From Sinonovacula constricta (taxonomy: Eukaryota; Mollusca; Bivalvia; Cardiida; Solecurtidae), in NCBI GenBank assembly GCA_007844125.1, contig CM017558.1, positions 45,164,460 to 45,228,459 of the forward strand: a stretch of DNA of 64,000 nucleotides, given 5' to 3'. The notes under the pieces were generated by a model. The model did not search any database. It worked only from the letters and a program-made list of their open reading frames with translations, and had not been told where the DNA came from. Each line of letters starts with the position of its first letter. Position 1 is the stretch's first letter. Below, piece after piece: positions 33,901-45,139 of the stretch. The translations under genes and the position numbers were made by a program.

Positions 33901-35226
33901 CGTTATAATAATACATGTTACATCGTGCAAGGGATCAGGTATTACACCATAACATGGTGCAAGGGATCAGGTATTACACCATCACATGGTGCAAGGGATC
34001 AGTTATTACACCATCACATGGTGCAAGGGATCAGGTATTACACCATCACATGATGCAAGGGATCAGGTATTACACCATCACATGATCGAGGGATCACCAA
34101 TTTGTGAAACTATGAATAAGTCAGTTTTAATCAGTTTATTTCTAGAACCTGGTCAATCAAGAACCAAGTAAATAAAAGTTTCAAGATATTCAAGTGAATT
34201 ATCTAATACGAATATTTTTTACAGACTTATCATATTTCAACTTACAAACACAATGCATGTGTATGATATATTATTTTATGACTGATTAACCAAGTTATGG
34301 ACAAGGAGACAATTTGGTACCATTCAAAGTCCCTCATCAATACGCCACACACTTCTGACATGTATTTAACAATCTGTTGGTCCAACTAAATTATAGGTTT
34401 CAAACATGTATCTGTGGCATGGTGGATCTACATTTATCATACAACTTGACATTTCTTCCCTTAAGTAACACCCATTGGTTAATTTTGATAACACTAATTA
34501 GTTTTCGAGTCGCACGGGTAACGCAAAAGCGAATCACATTCAACAAGAACAACTTTTTTATTGGTTATGCGATAAATAGAATCAAACATGAGTGTTTAGT
34601 AAATACTGAAAATGTTAAACTAGTTCGATGAAAAGGCATACCCTCCGTTCATAAATCGGTTCATATTATCAGTATTCCATGAACACACACGACAGATCCT
34701 ATATTTACTCCGAACTGTATGTGAATGCTGACTTGTCATGGACAAACAAGTTATATTTCTTGAATCTAAAATTGTCAAGTTTTAACCTAACCTCATTGTT
34801 ACAGTTCCGGGAGTCACAAGTTCCACTGAAGACAGCAGTAAGCGTATCCGTACGGCCTTCACCAGCACACAGCTTCTAGAACTAGAGCGAGAATTTCTGT
34901 CCAACATGTACCTGTCCCGTCTGAGACGCATAGAGATCGCGACCTACCTAAACCTCTCAGAGAAGCAGGTGAAAATATGGTTCCAGAACAGACGGGTCAA
35001 ATACAAGAAAGACGGCCCAGAAGAAACTCGAGAAAAATGTCGGTGTCTGCGAACCTGTAACTCAAAGGGACACCAACGCCGGAAGTCCATTGATAATGTG
35101 AATGACTGTATTAAGCGAACTGATTTTGACAATGTAAGCAGTACTGATGACGAAGTATTGTTAGATGTGACGTCAGAGTGCGATAGTGACGTCAAATGTG
35201 ACATTGGTGATGGGTCAGCCGAATAA
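30491..35226 (+). CDS. Gsx: Gsx (Gsh/ind) ParaHox homeobox transcription factor
   Basis: Two exons, 30491-30986 and 34805-35226, join in phase (G + TT = Val166) into 305 residues plus TAA. The start is supported by an in-frame TAG at 30479-30481, A at -3, and the conserved Gsx N-terminus [21 protein letters not shown] box follows at residues 70-75, as in vertebrate Gsx. The homeodomain is at 177-236 ([20 protein letters not shown] to [14 protein letters not shown]), with Gln50 and Asn51 at 226-227. The tail after it is basic and Cys-containing, then acidic. Gsx proteins are nuclear DNA-binding factors for TAAT-type sites that pattern the nerve cord and brain. No hexapeptide (YPWM) is visible before the homeodomain. 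The 3.8-kb intron holds one small minisatellite. The neighbour TRAP1 is divergent and unrelated in function. Confidence 0.97.
30990..33920. other. Gsx intron, left and centre
   Basis: AT-rich intron. One patch, 32700-32830, is less AT-biased (GACGACGCCAATATCG, GACCGACCCATTTAAC) and could be regulatory. No coding signal. Confidence 0.4.
33925..34090. repeat. 32-bp minisatellite in Gsx intron, 5 copies
   Basis: Unit GTGCAAGGGATCAGGTAT plus TACACCATCACATG, copies at 33925, 33957, 33989, 34021 and 34053. The joint between units is a palindrome, CACCATcacATGGTG, so each unit border can form a hairpin. The last copies diverge (ATGATGC, ATGATCGAGGG). Confidence 0.93.
34100..34800. other. Gsx intron, right part
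   Basis: AT-rich, ending in a T-rich tract and the acceptor TTGTTACAG at 34804. Nothing else recognised. Confidence 0.45.
34805..35226 (+). CDS. Gsx: Gsx exon 2, homeodomain
   Basis: Residues 166-305. Homeodomain at 177-236, nearly the same wording as vertebrate Gsx1 in helices 1-3 ([33 protein letters not shown]). The tail has a [11 protein letters not shown] stretch, a D/E-rich end ([14 protein letters not shown]) and stops at TAA 35224-35226. Two palindromic TGACGTCA words lie in the coding tail at 35168-35175 and 35187-35194. Confidence 0.98.
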
Positions 35227-35760
35227 CTTGACAATATGAAGGCAATAATTGTTTTATATTTATGATTAAGATTATGCAATATTATGTTTATTATGTACTC
35301 TAAACTGTGGAAGAAGTCTTAATTAGATGTGTTTACAAAAAAAGCAAACACTTAAAAATGTAAAATTCAGTTGAAAAAGTAAGTGTAACATCGACCACCG
35401 GTTATATTTAAACGAACGGGTGAATTGTTGCGCATTGACACTATTATAGTAAATTTAATAATGGTAACTTTTCGTTTTATGAGCATCAACGTTTTTAGTA
35501 AATTAGTAAATGGAGTTACACATATTTAAATTAAAAAGAAGCGAAACATTTTAGACCTGTCGGGTAAATTATCAGACAACTATGTTGTAAAGTTATCAAA
35601 GAGCTGTAGATAGATCTAATTCCGAATTATAGAACTGACCATTTAACATCTGGTATTCATTATCATTGTGTGGTTTCATACATCGAAGTATTGTTATGCA
35701 ACTTTTGTAAAATTATTATTTGTAAGTATCAAGAATGTGAATAAATGTAAATAATGTATT
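35227..35760 (+). other. Gsx 3' UTR with candidate poly-A signal
   Basis: AT-rich sequence after the stop codon. AATAAA at 35740-35745 is the clearest poly-A signal, about 515 bp after the stop. The true cleavage site is unknown. Confidence 0.4.
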
Positions 35761-35910
35761 TATTATTAAAATATAAATTAACAATTTGTTTCTTATATTT
35801 ATTATGAACATATTTTAACTTTTGTGGATTAATACGAAGTGCCCATCCCAGTCTGTTGTAAATGTCAAATTATTCATGTTGTCTTATAATGGAACATTCA
35901 TCGGTGTGTC

Positions 35911-36030
35911 AGCGGCTATTAATTAAACCTCGACATCGACGACGAATTTGTAAGCGGCTGTTAATTAAACCTCAACATTGACAAACTAATAAGCGGTTAT
36001 TTATTAAACCTCGCCATTGACGAACTTATG
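35911..36030. repeat. Three ~41-bp repeats with TTAATTAAA core
   Basis: Units start AGCGGCTATTAATTAAACCT (35911), AGCGGCTGTTAATTAAACCT (35952) and AGCGGTTATTTATTAAACCT (35992), each followed by C(G/A)(A/C)CAT(C/T)GAC(G/A)A. The first two carry AATTA homeodomain-type sites. Lies about 0.7 kb after the Gsx stop. Confidence 0.88.
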
Positions 36031-36039
36031 GAGTTACAA

Positions 36040-38455
36040 ACACTACAGATATGGTTATATTTTACAACATGTTTCGTTTAATTCACTAGTGGAGTGTCAC
36101 TAAACCAGTTGGGAAATTAGGTTCTTGTTTCTAGTTTAAAGTGATTGAAACTTGTTATATACTGACTCAGATTGTAGGGCTAGTTTTAATGTTAATAATT
36201 TCATTTTATGACGCATCTCTTTGTCTATATCTGATAAGTTTCCGTTTAAAATCATTTGATTTTATTACCAGATCTCCCTTTACATACAGAAAAAATCGTG
36301 CCCACATTATGTAGGTCAGGATTCGCAAGCTATACAATCTACGCAAATACCTCCAAGTGTTATGTCGGCTAAAGAAACCAAAAAGGATAAAACTGTCACA
36401 GAGTCGTTAAGCTGCCCTAATTGCAGGACAATAGTGCGCGTCTTCTTCATAAAACACATGCAAAATGTCAGCGCATCGCTCTCTTGTTACTTGCTGGTTC
36501 ACTTGCGTATGTTTACATTGTTTGGACGTATGTCAGTGCACAACCTCCTAATTACCCTGACAGAAAACGGAATGTTTGTCTTCTTTTTTTATGGCGATTT
36601 TTTTTATCAAATTACTCTTCTGCTTATGTTAAAACACCAATCGCAGGCCATGATCTGTCTTAGTATTGTAGCTAAGGCTTCATCGTGCACAAATTATCCC
36701 TGGCAGGCCGATGTCCTGGCAGATTTAAGATGACAAGAAACACGCTTATGCCATTGTTGTGCACTGGCAAGACGTTGTTGAGGAAACCGTAGAAATTGCA
36801 GCGCTGATCGGCAGTGTAAGCGATCTGATCTCCTGTCCCCTGGGCGCATTGAGAGATGTTAGATCGAATTATGTGCACAATAATGAAACATTGGGCAGTG
36901 TGTTGAAATAATGGGAAGGGCGTTCGGGCGACCGGACAGCGATGTTTGTAAACGATTCACGCCCATCTTTATATGATGAACTTTGTCCAGATTCAATTAT
37001 AAGACCCCAGGGTGGAGTTTAAGTACTTTGGTACCGACAGCTTAGTGTTTTGGGATGAGAAATATCATTCATGATTATAGAAATATACAGCAAGCATTGT
37101 TCACTGTTTAACCATATGCTTATCAAATAATTGCGGTTGACAAAAGATGAAAATCAAGTTAAGCTAGGATGCAGGTCTTGATAAATATTTTCATAGGCAA
37201 TCATTTAGGGTAATTTTTATGCAATATAAGTTAGAAGCTTATAATGATAACTAAATTAAATTGGGATATTAACACATTTTTGCACGTTTGCTGGATACAT
37301 CGCCAATACGAATATAATACAAATTTACATATTTTCGAATATAAGCATACTTCACTGTTATAGTTTGCAAGTTCTCATTCAAGTGTTATTAACTCTTACA
37401 CGATGGCTTATTCCATTATACTGTTATTTGTTATATGCCAGCATATGTTACTGGTAATGACTGGACGAAGCAAGTAAGGGTCCTCATTTCTTTGCTGTAT
37501 ATGTTTATTTTTAATTTGTAACAGAACAACGTATTAAGTCTGAATTCTTTTTCTTTTGTTTTCGTTGCTGTGCTCTTTCCAATTTTCATGTTGTTGTTTT
37601 TATAGTACATGAACATTTATCATTTATATATCGTCAGATGGTGATTACCTTTCAACGGTTGTTATACATTTATTTAACAGGACAATGTTTTATTTAAAAC
37701 TAAATGATTAAAAACCAATTTACCATATATGTGACAAAGATCTCAACTTCAAAAGCATTAAATTATGAGCTTAAATGAGTGGTGTGTTAATTAAGTATTT
37801 ACATTCTATGCAATTCTAGTTGTAAAAAATGACATTTTAATCCTCTTCAAAGGCGGTCTTTTTAGGTTGAAACATCTTTTCCGCTAATTTTATGGTTTAT
37901 CTGAAGGTTTTCTATTTTGTCTTTGTTTACGAGGTTCTTCAATTTTATACGTGTGTGGTTAATGTGGTAATAAAGTAAAAATTTCGCGGTATTTTCACTT
38001 AAAGACTAAATTGAACATTAACCGAAAAACGGTGTGTTTGTAAACAATCTTCATTTATTTTTATGAATGCAGAAGATAATTTCAAAACTCATTTCCGAAC
38101 ACACTTCTGAAATATAAATTATACGGTTTCAAATTTCAGTCAAGTGTTTAGTCTGTAGATGAAGTAGCAGGCTGGGTACTATGTATACAGTTCAATACCC
38201 CGGTGAAAATGAGGTACAATAAACAGTTGAGTGAAAATCATAGCAATACAACCAGTCGGCATAAAAATTCATTTTTTCACAATAGCTCTACAGGGCTTTC
38301 TTCTAAAATCAGAATTACTGATGGACTTAAATAGCTTATCTCCAATCCCTAATTACCTTTATTTGGACGCAAAGAATGTAAACAGGATCCGATTTCAATG
38401 TGACTGTCAGTAAACTGATTTAAAGGCTTCAACTTCTTTAGCAGAGTCATTTAAT
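36040..38455. other. Gsx downstream DNA
   Basis: AT-rich. The longest open frame (36362-36733, 123 codons) has no known domain and reads like chance. No repeat or element found. Confidence 0.45.
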
Positions 38456-38459
38456 TAAA

Positions 38460-38830
38460 AGTATAATGCAGGTTTAACATCCGCAGCGCGTGCCAATTCA
38501 AGCTTCTAATTGATAAAAATCATTTATACTAGCACACATCAAGGGGACCGCGAATCATTTAGCGGCCAATGAATCTTCGCACACATTTGGAAGACTGCAA
38601 CGGTCAGAGCGTGTCAGCGTCGTAAATTGTTTAGTAAATATGTGTTTGCAAAAAAATAATAGGTTGGGAATTGTTATTTGGACGGGTTTGAACAGAAATC
38701 ATACGGTGTTGCTACCGACACGGAACGAACTGGTGTGCTGGATAAAGGAGGGTTTAAAGCTAAAAGTTCGATTAAACAGCTGCTAAGTGGACGTCCCATG
38801 GACATCCTTTAGCAGAAAAACTGCTGCGGA
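38460..38830. promoter_or_regulatory. Candidate regulatory island
   Basis: Patch with GCAGCGCGTGCC, CTTCTAATTGATAAAAATC, CATCAAGGGG (TCF-like) and GCGGCCAATGAATC. About 3.3 kb after Gsx. Inferred only from site words and composition. Confidence 0.25.
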
Positions 38831-38839
38831 TCGAAATCT

Positions 38840-39185
38840 AAGCCATCTAGTATTGAACTTTAGCCCGAGACTGTACACTCGGTTTGTTGGCAAGACACAT
38901 ACCCTTCATCTGCTTCATTTGTTGATAACTCATACGAGTTCTCAGTAATTGGTTAATCGACAAACAACTACACACAACGGTTACCATCTGAGAAGTTAGA
39001 AGACGAGGCAGAAAACAGTGTAAATCCAGACGGATAGTTCCCGGTGGAATCCGTCCTTTTGTTATCTACACTATTTGCCCAAGATCAATTGCTTGGCAGG
39101 TTAAGATGTAATTACAACAAGATCAGTTCTCCATTCCACGCCCGTAAATCACCAACGCATTTTAAAAACAGATCTACGATTGACA
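38840..39185. other. Intergenic DNA, nothing recognised
   Basis: Mixed composition without coding or repeat signal. Confidence 0.4.
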
Positions 39186-39189
39186 TTAT

Positions 39190-39400
39190 GTCATTTCGGT
39201 GTGCCCCATGACCCGGGAGGATTCGCGTGTCTATGTTTGAAATATTATGACTGGCCCCGTGGCTCCTGGTGGCTCCCATGGATGCTGTTTAAATGGACAA
39301 TTTGTTCCAGAATCTCCCGCTGGAAAGACTTAACATTTAAGATGACATCTCGGAGTGGGGTCCCGAGCATACGTGCTCAATATCGCAGTTAACGGGAAGA
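39190..39400. promoter_or_regulatory. GC-richer intergenic patch
   Basis: Stands out against AT-rich flanks: GCCCCATGACCCGGGAGG, CCCCGTGGCTCCTGGTGGC, TCTCGGAGTGGGGTCCCG. The 70-codon frame here has no known motif. Could be conserved non-coding DNA. Confidence 0.2.
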
Positions 39401-39409
39401 AACATATTA

Positions 39410-41690
39410 CATTTAAATCAGTTGAAATGGCATAAACTACAATTGACTAGATTCGTATAAAACGGGATGGATGTTAAAATCCTATTGATTGGCCTAAATG
39501 ATGGGGTTTGACGACTGTAATGTGTTTTTCAAAGACCGATTTGCAAACGAAAGCAATAAACTGGTGTGCCGTTAAATGTAGTAGTCGTTTATACCAGACT
39601 TTGTTTTAGATAAGATAGAAGGTAGTAGAGGGACATCAACAGACGAGTAATCAGTATAATTGAGACAAATTGCTCACTATTAGTGTAGGAATTAGCAAAG
39701 ATAACAACATGTGAGTAAATGTCTATTTGTTGCCATGTTCTTGAAGCGAATAAAATAATGAATAAACATTTTTATTAAAACGATAAAAACTAAAAAATAT
39801 GAAAAATAACAGCATGCTAGGTTTGCACCGGGAGCTTCGAGTATGAGCATGTGACTACTACCGCCGTCTTTAAACAATGCTCGTTTAACATGACTTTATC
39901 GGAAAACCTCGATCATTTTTGTCGAAAAACTGTGCAAGAGGTTAAATTTCAAGTTTCAAATAAATTGTGTTACATATATAAAGGTATAAAAGCTAAGTTA
40001 AGACAAATCTAAAAGAAGATAAAATTGCTTCAGGCATAAAACTGAACTGAAATTTACGCCGCGATTACAGTGGTACAAGGATTTCTTTTAATTTTACCTT
40101 TATGGCATATGAACCAACTGGCAGACAGGACCTTCGAAAAAGTTTTCCATCTCAAGTACAATACAGATCTGTAAATGAGAAAAGAAAAATAAGTGACCAT
40201 ACAGAACTCAAAATATCATCAGACAAGGAGAGGCATATGAGAGAGTAAATTGGCGAATAAGAATTGTCCTATAGAATTAACACACATATTTAATTATAAA
40301 TTGTCTCTTAACAAAGGCAAACAGGGTAAATATAAAAGTGACAATAAACAACAACAACAACACAGAGACGAGACATAACACACAAAAAGAAAAAAACAGC
40401 AGTTACCGTCTTGGAACTGTCAGTCGGCAAAGAACCGACTGGGGTGCTTAAACCTGATTTGTGGAGCGCCCCAACTTCGCACTCCCTGAAGGATTTTCTA
40501 TCAAAGAAACAATGTAAATAAAAAAAAATCAATCAAAACTATATTTCAGCTCGTTTTTTGTTATTCGGGGGTAAACCAAACAAAAAATTGCGTATATCAA
40601 GTGCCATGTTAGAAACGATGCCAAGTTTCAAATCTTGTCGAATAATCGTGTTGAAGTAAAGTAGCACATATTGCATACGATCAATGTACTCCTATATCGA
40701 AGGTAAATATGCTAATATTCTTGTTCAGTGTTAGTGTATTAGTATCTAGTATTTGGTAAGGTATGAAATAAAGTTGCTCTAAAGCGATCAATGCTGAAAC
40801 ATGCCAGTAAGATAGAAACAGGAGCAGTTGTTACACAATAGATTCACACCGCTAACGCGCTCAGACCTGTAATTGTTCACGTTACAAACTACATGTGAAC
40901 CCACCTTGGCATTATTTCGCCATAACTAACACATTTCTATTGTATCCTAACGCTGCGACGATGGATATAGTTACAGAAAAATAAATAGTTTAAAGTCTGC
41001 GTTTACATTTGGCTGTTGTTGAAGGCATTATGTGCTTCAAAAATAGGCTACACAAAGAACGGATAGACTGTACAGATGTGTTTCCTTTCAGTAAAAGGTG
41101 GTATCCGACAGTTTGGGTCAGATTTTCTTTCTATCAAACAACCATGTAAGTTATTGTTACGTGAAAAGTTTTTTGCAAATTGCCTTTAAGTGTAGTCCTA
41201 CATCTATGTGAAGGTACAGCATAACACCACACTTGACATTACAATAATGTATATCCTATCCGAGCCACATTGCAGAGTTAGCTATATTTAAACTAAGAGA
41301 AGAACGTTGTGTAAGGTTGTGCTAATTGCATTTGATTTAGACGCATAATTGGAACCTCCTTGAAATCAACGTGATTGTCGATTCATCCGAATTCACACTG
41401 TTACAAAGGTTGTGTATATGTAAGAGTCCTAGTTGTCCTCAAAACTTCTTATCCACGTGGACAATAACTATTTGTATAAAGTGTGTGTTCAAAGCTTAAA
41501 AATACAAGAGTTTACCTATGATACACGTATTATATGCATCAGATAATCGATGCTGAATATTTGACTTAATGTATATCAGAAGAAAAAAAGGTACATCTTA
41601 AAGCGGCTTGGCCACAGTTGTTCAACATCGTATCTTTCAAATTACAAAAGCAAGTATTTCTTTGGAACAATGAATGCTTGTTTCATATAT
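39410..41690. other. Intergenic DNA, nothing recognised
   Basis: AT-rich sequence with a short (CAA)n run near 40350. No supported gene or element. Confidence 0.5.
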
Positions 41691-41691
41691 A

Positions 41692-42973
41692 CACCTCTGA
41701 CCTCTAGACAGGGGGTAAACACACCGTTCTTTTAAAGGTTTGTTGTCTACAGGTCCTCTGACCTCTAGACAGGGGGTAAACACACCGTTCTTTAAAGGGT
41801 TTGTTGTCGACAGGTCCTCTGACCTCTAGACAGGGGGTAAACATACCGTCCTTTAAAAGGTTTGTTGTCTACAGGTCCTCTGACCTCTAGACAGGGGGTA
41901 AACACACCGTTCTTTAAAGAGTTTGTTGTCTACAGGTCCTCTGACCTCTAGATAGAGGGTAAACACACCGTCCTTTAAAGGGTTTGTTGTCTACAGGTCC
42001 TCTGACCTCTAGATAGGGGGTAAACACACCGTTCTTTAAAGGGTTTGTTGTCTACAGGTCCTCTGACCTCTAGACAGGAGGTTAACACACCGTCCTTTAA
42101 AGAGTTTGTTGTCTACAGGTCCTCTGACCTCTAGACAGGGGGTAAACACACCGTCCTTTAAAGGGTTTGTTGTCTACAGGTCCTCTGACCTCTAGATAGA
42201 GGGTAAACACACCGTCCTTTAAAGGGTTTGTTGTCTACAGGTCCTCTGACCTCTAGACAGGGGGTAAACACACCGTTCTTTAAAGAGTTTGTTGTCTACA
42301 GGTCCTCTGACCTCTAGACAGGAGGTAAACACACCGTCCTTTGAAGGGTTTGTTGTCTACAGGTCATCTGACCTCTAGACAGGGGGTAAACACACCGTCC
42401 TTTAAAAGGTTTGTTGTCTACAGGTCCTCTGACCTCTAGACAGGGGGTAAACACACCGTCCTTTAAAAGGTTTGTTGTCTACAGGTCCTCTGACCTCTAG
42501 ACAGGAGGTAAACACACCGTCCTTTGAAGAGTTTGTTGTCTACAGGTCCTCTGACCTCTAGACAGGGGGTAAACACACCGTCCTTTAAAAGGTTTGTTGT
42601 CTACAGGTCCTCTGACCTCTAGACAGAGGGTAAACACACCGTCCTTTAAAAGGTTTGTTGTCTACAGGTCCTCTGACCTCTAGACAGGGGGTAAACACAC
42701 TGTCCTTTAAAAGGTTTGTTGTCTACAGGTCCTCTGACCTCTAGACAGAGGGTAAACACACCGTCCTTTAAAAGGTTTGTTGTCTACAGGTCCTTTGACC
42801 TCTAGACAGGGGGTAAGCACACCGTCCTTTAAAAGGTTTGTTGTCTACAGGTCCTTTGACCTCTAGACAGGGGGTAAACACACCGTCCTTTAAAGGGTTT
42901 GTTGTCTACAGGTCCTCTGACCTCTAGACAGAGGGTAAACACACCGTCCTTTAAAAGGTTTGTTGTCTACAGG
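41692..42973. repeat. 61-bp tandem array, 21 copies
   Basis: Unit: AGGTCCTCTGACCTCTAGAC, AGGGGGTAAACACACCG, TCCTTTAAAAGGTTTGTTG, TCTAC. Length is strictly 61 bp; copies differ at a few positions (GGGGG/GAGGG/GAGGT, TCC/TTC, AAAGG/GGG/GAG). Each unit holds a near-palindrome AGGTCCTCTGACCT, and CTTTAAAAGG forms a second one in many copies. Homogeneity suggests recent expansion. No unique spacers. Confidence 0.97.
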
Positions 42974-43049
42974 TTGTGAGAATCCTAGCGTCCTGAAGTC
43001 TGTAAACTACGTTTAGCCTTCTAAGACACAACAACCGTGTTTATATCCA

Positions 43050-43115
43050 AACTGCATATGCGTTATATGCCATGTGTACACGTCAGCCATAAACAGTACA
43101 CTGATTGGCTCAATA
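43050..43115. repeat. Dispersed repeat, copy 2
   Basis: Matches 27432-27490 with substitutions: AACTGCATATGC, GCCATGTGTACACGTCAGCC and ACACTGATTGGCTC. Same orientation in both places. Confidence 0.55.
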
Positions 43116-43244
43116 GCTGATTTTACGACTAAAATCTACTATGTTAAAGATGAAATAAAGCTGAAAAGCAACTTTTAAAACAGATTCCAGTAAAAAAATG
43201 GTAAAGGTAATCTGTCTAACAAATGTTTATGCTCTTTGGTAAAG

Positions 43245-43312
43245 TAGTACATGTCTGGGTGGTCTAATGCTGGGCTCTCATTCTCGAGGACGCAGTTTCG
43301 AACCTATATGCT
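43245..43312 (+). other. Weak tRNA-like relic
   Basis: GTCTGGGTGGTCTAATGC followed by CTCTCATTCTCGAGGACGC and AGTTTCGAACC resembles an A-box/B-box pair. Stems are poor. Possibly a decayed SINE head. Confidence 0.3.
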
Positions 43313-43319
43313 GCTATTC

Positions 43320-44770
43320 TTTTTAAATCTTTTACATCTTTATAACTTTAATAAAAACGATTTTTGTTAAGTAGATTGTAGATATTCTTGCCCTTTTGCA
43401 AAGCTTTTAAACTGTTAATAATGAAGGGAAACTGGCGAAGTGGACCAGACGTAGAGCACTAGTTAATGCTTACAGTTAAAGTCTAGAAACATGAAACAGA
43501 TTCGTTTGGAAACTTTGTATCTCAACAGTTTGTTACTGTCAAAAGGCTTAGATTGTAAACTTTTATTTTTTATTGTATATTAACCTCGTCAATAACTTCA
43601 CACCGTTCTTGAGAAATTTGCATATTATGAACACGGATAAATACAAATATATGTAAACATAATTATGTCACAAATAAATACACATGTAATCTCCCAATAC
43701 TAACACTTCAAAGCAAAGTAAACAGTAACTTACATAAGATAAATAGATAGTCTGATCTAAAACAAACGTAGATCTATTCTAAAATAAAAATATTAAAGAG
43801 GGTATCTTTTCTTTTTTCCTGTTACACTTGCTTTAATTCATTTACAATGTGTTCTATATTTGAAATATGCTTTTCTATAAAAGTGTTTACGTCAACAAAA
43901 CTATAACAAAAGTTTTAAGTGCATTTCTTAAACCATTTCTATTTGGGAGTAAACTTTTACAAACAATATATATGCTTATAAATATAAATTGTTTGTAAAT
44001 TTATGTTTATTTATTTATATATTTATTGTCCAATATTAAAATATCAAGTTGATTTTTTTAAGAATCAAGTCCTATTGTAAATTTGTCTGAATCATTGTGG
44101 ATATCTATCTCTGTTACCTTTTCTTCAGATGATTAACGTAATTTAGGACACATTAAACCATTAAGCGTTCAGCAAACTCGTACGATGTTCTTTCTTCTCT
44201 TATTTTACAACAAGAGCCTAGCGGACTATCTACCATGTTCATTTTTGTTATAATTATTTGGTATCAAGATTCTAAGAACGATTTTTTTCGGAAACCATTT
44301 AATATGTTTAACAATTTAATAGTAAATAGATAGTTAACAATAATGCATCGGGTAAATATTTCAGTGATCCATACCTTTTGAATGATGTCGTTTGTAAGAA
44401 AATCACAAAAGATGACAAACCAAGTTGTTAGCCGTTCACCAGGAAAGATAAAAAACTTAGAAACCGAAAAACGACAACATATGAAACCCTATGGCCGTAC
44501 AACATAACTTCAATTCTTATTTGAAAACGTAGGATCATAAAAGAAGTTTTTGACAAAGGTGACAATAAAAACTATTTATAAATGATAATCGCTAATGGCC
44601 ATACAACTGGCTTTCCTTGTGGTCAAAACACATTTATAACCGTTTGAAAGACAAGAGACTACACAGATTATCATTGCCTGTGGCCATGGTTCCTCTTTCT
44701 GATCATTAAGCTGTCCTGCAACAAGTAGCTTCTCACACCAGAAGTGACAACACATGTTCAACTGAGCGAA
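43320..44770. other. Intergenic DNA, very AT-rich
   Basis: Nothing supported in it. Confidence 0.5.
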
Positions 44771-44774
44771 CAAA

Positions 44775-45130
44775 ACACCATCGTGACATACCCGGATGTC
44801 TAGTTCGGTATGACAGGTAGGGCTCGGGGGCCTGGGGAATTCACTGCGCAGATAGGCATGGGGTCTTCAGAAGACGGGAGAAGGGCGGGTCTGGCCTACT
44901 GGGAACATGTACTGTGACCATCACAAACATAAGGTGTCAGGCTGGGCCGTGAGGCCAATGGAACAACATGTTAATTTTCTCATTAACCGGACAAACCAGA
45001 GGCAGATGACGACGATAACAACACAATTGGATTTAAATAGCCTATAACAACTGTAATTTTATGTCCTGTCAATTTTCAATCGCAGCCGCCCGACTGTTCT
45101 GGACGGAGCTGCCACGACACGGAGGTTTAA
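44775..45130. promoter_or_regulatory. Candidate conserved non-coding island
   Basis: GC-richer patch in an AT-rich desert: GGGCTCGGGGGCCTGGGG, TGGGGTCTTCAGAAGACGGG, CAGGCTGGGCCGTGAGGCC, then TTAATTTTCTCATTAACCGG (homeodomain cores). No open frame of note. About 9.6 kb after Gsx. Confidence 0.3.
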
Positions 45131-45139
45131 TGGTCAATC

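Noticed and set aside
36362..36733. 123-codon open frame with CPNC motif
   Set aside because: No domain beyond a chance Cys pair, hydrophobic AT-driven residues, and no splice or neighbour support.
41692..42973. 61-bp array as coding tandem repeats
   Set aside because: 61 is not a multiple of three, so the frame shifts each unit, and stops occur in all frames.
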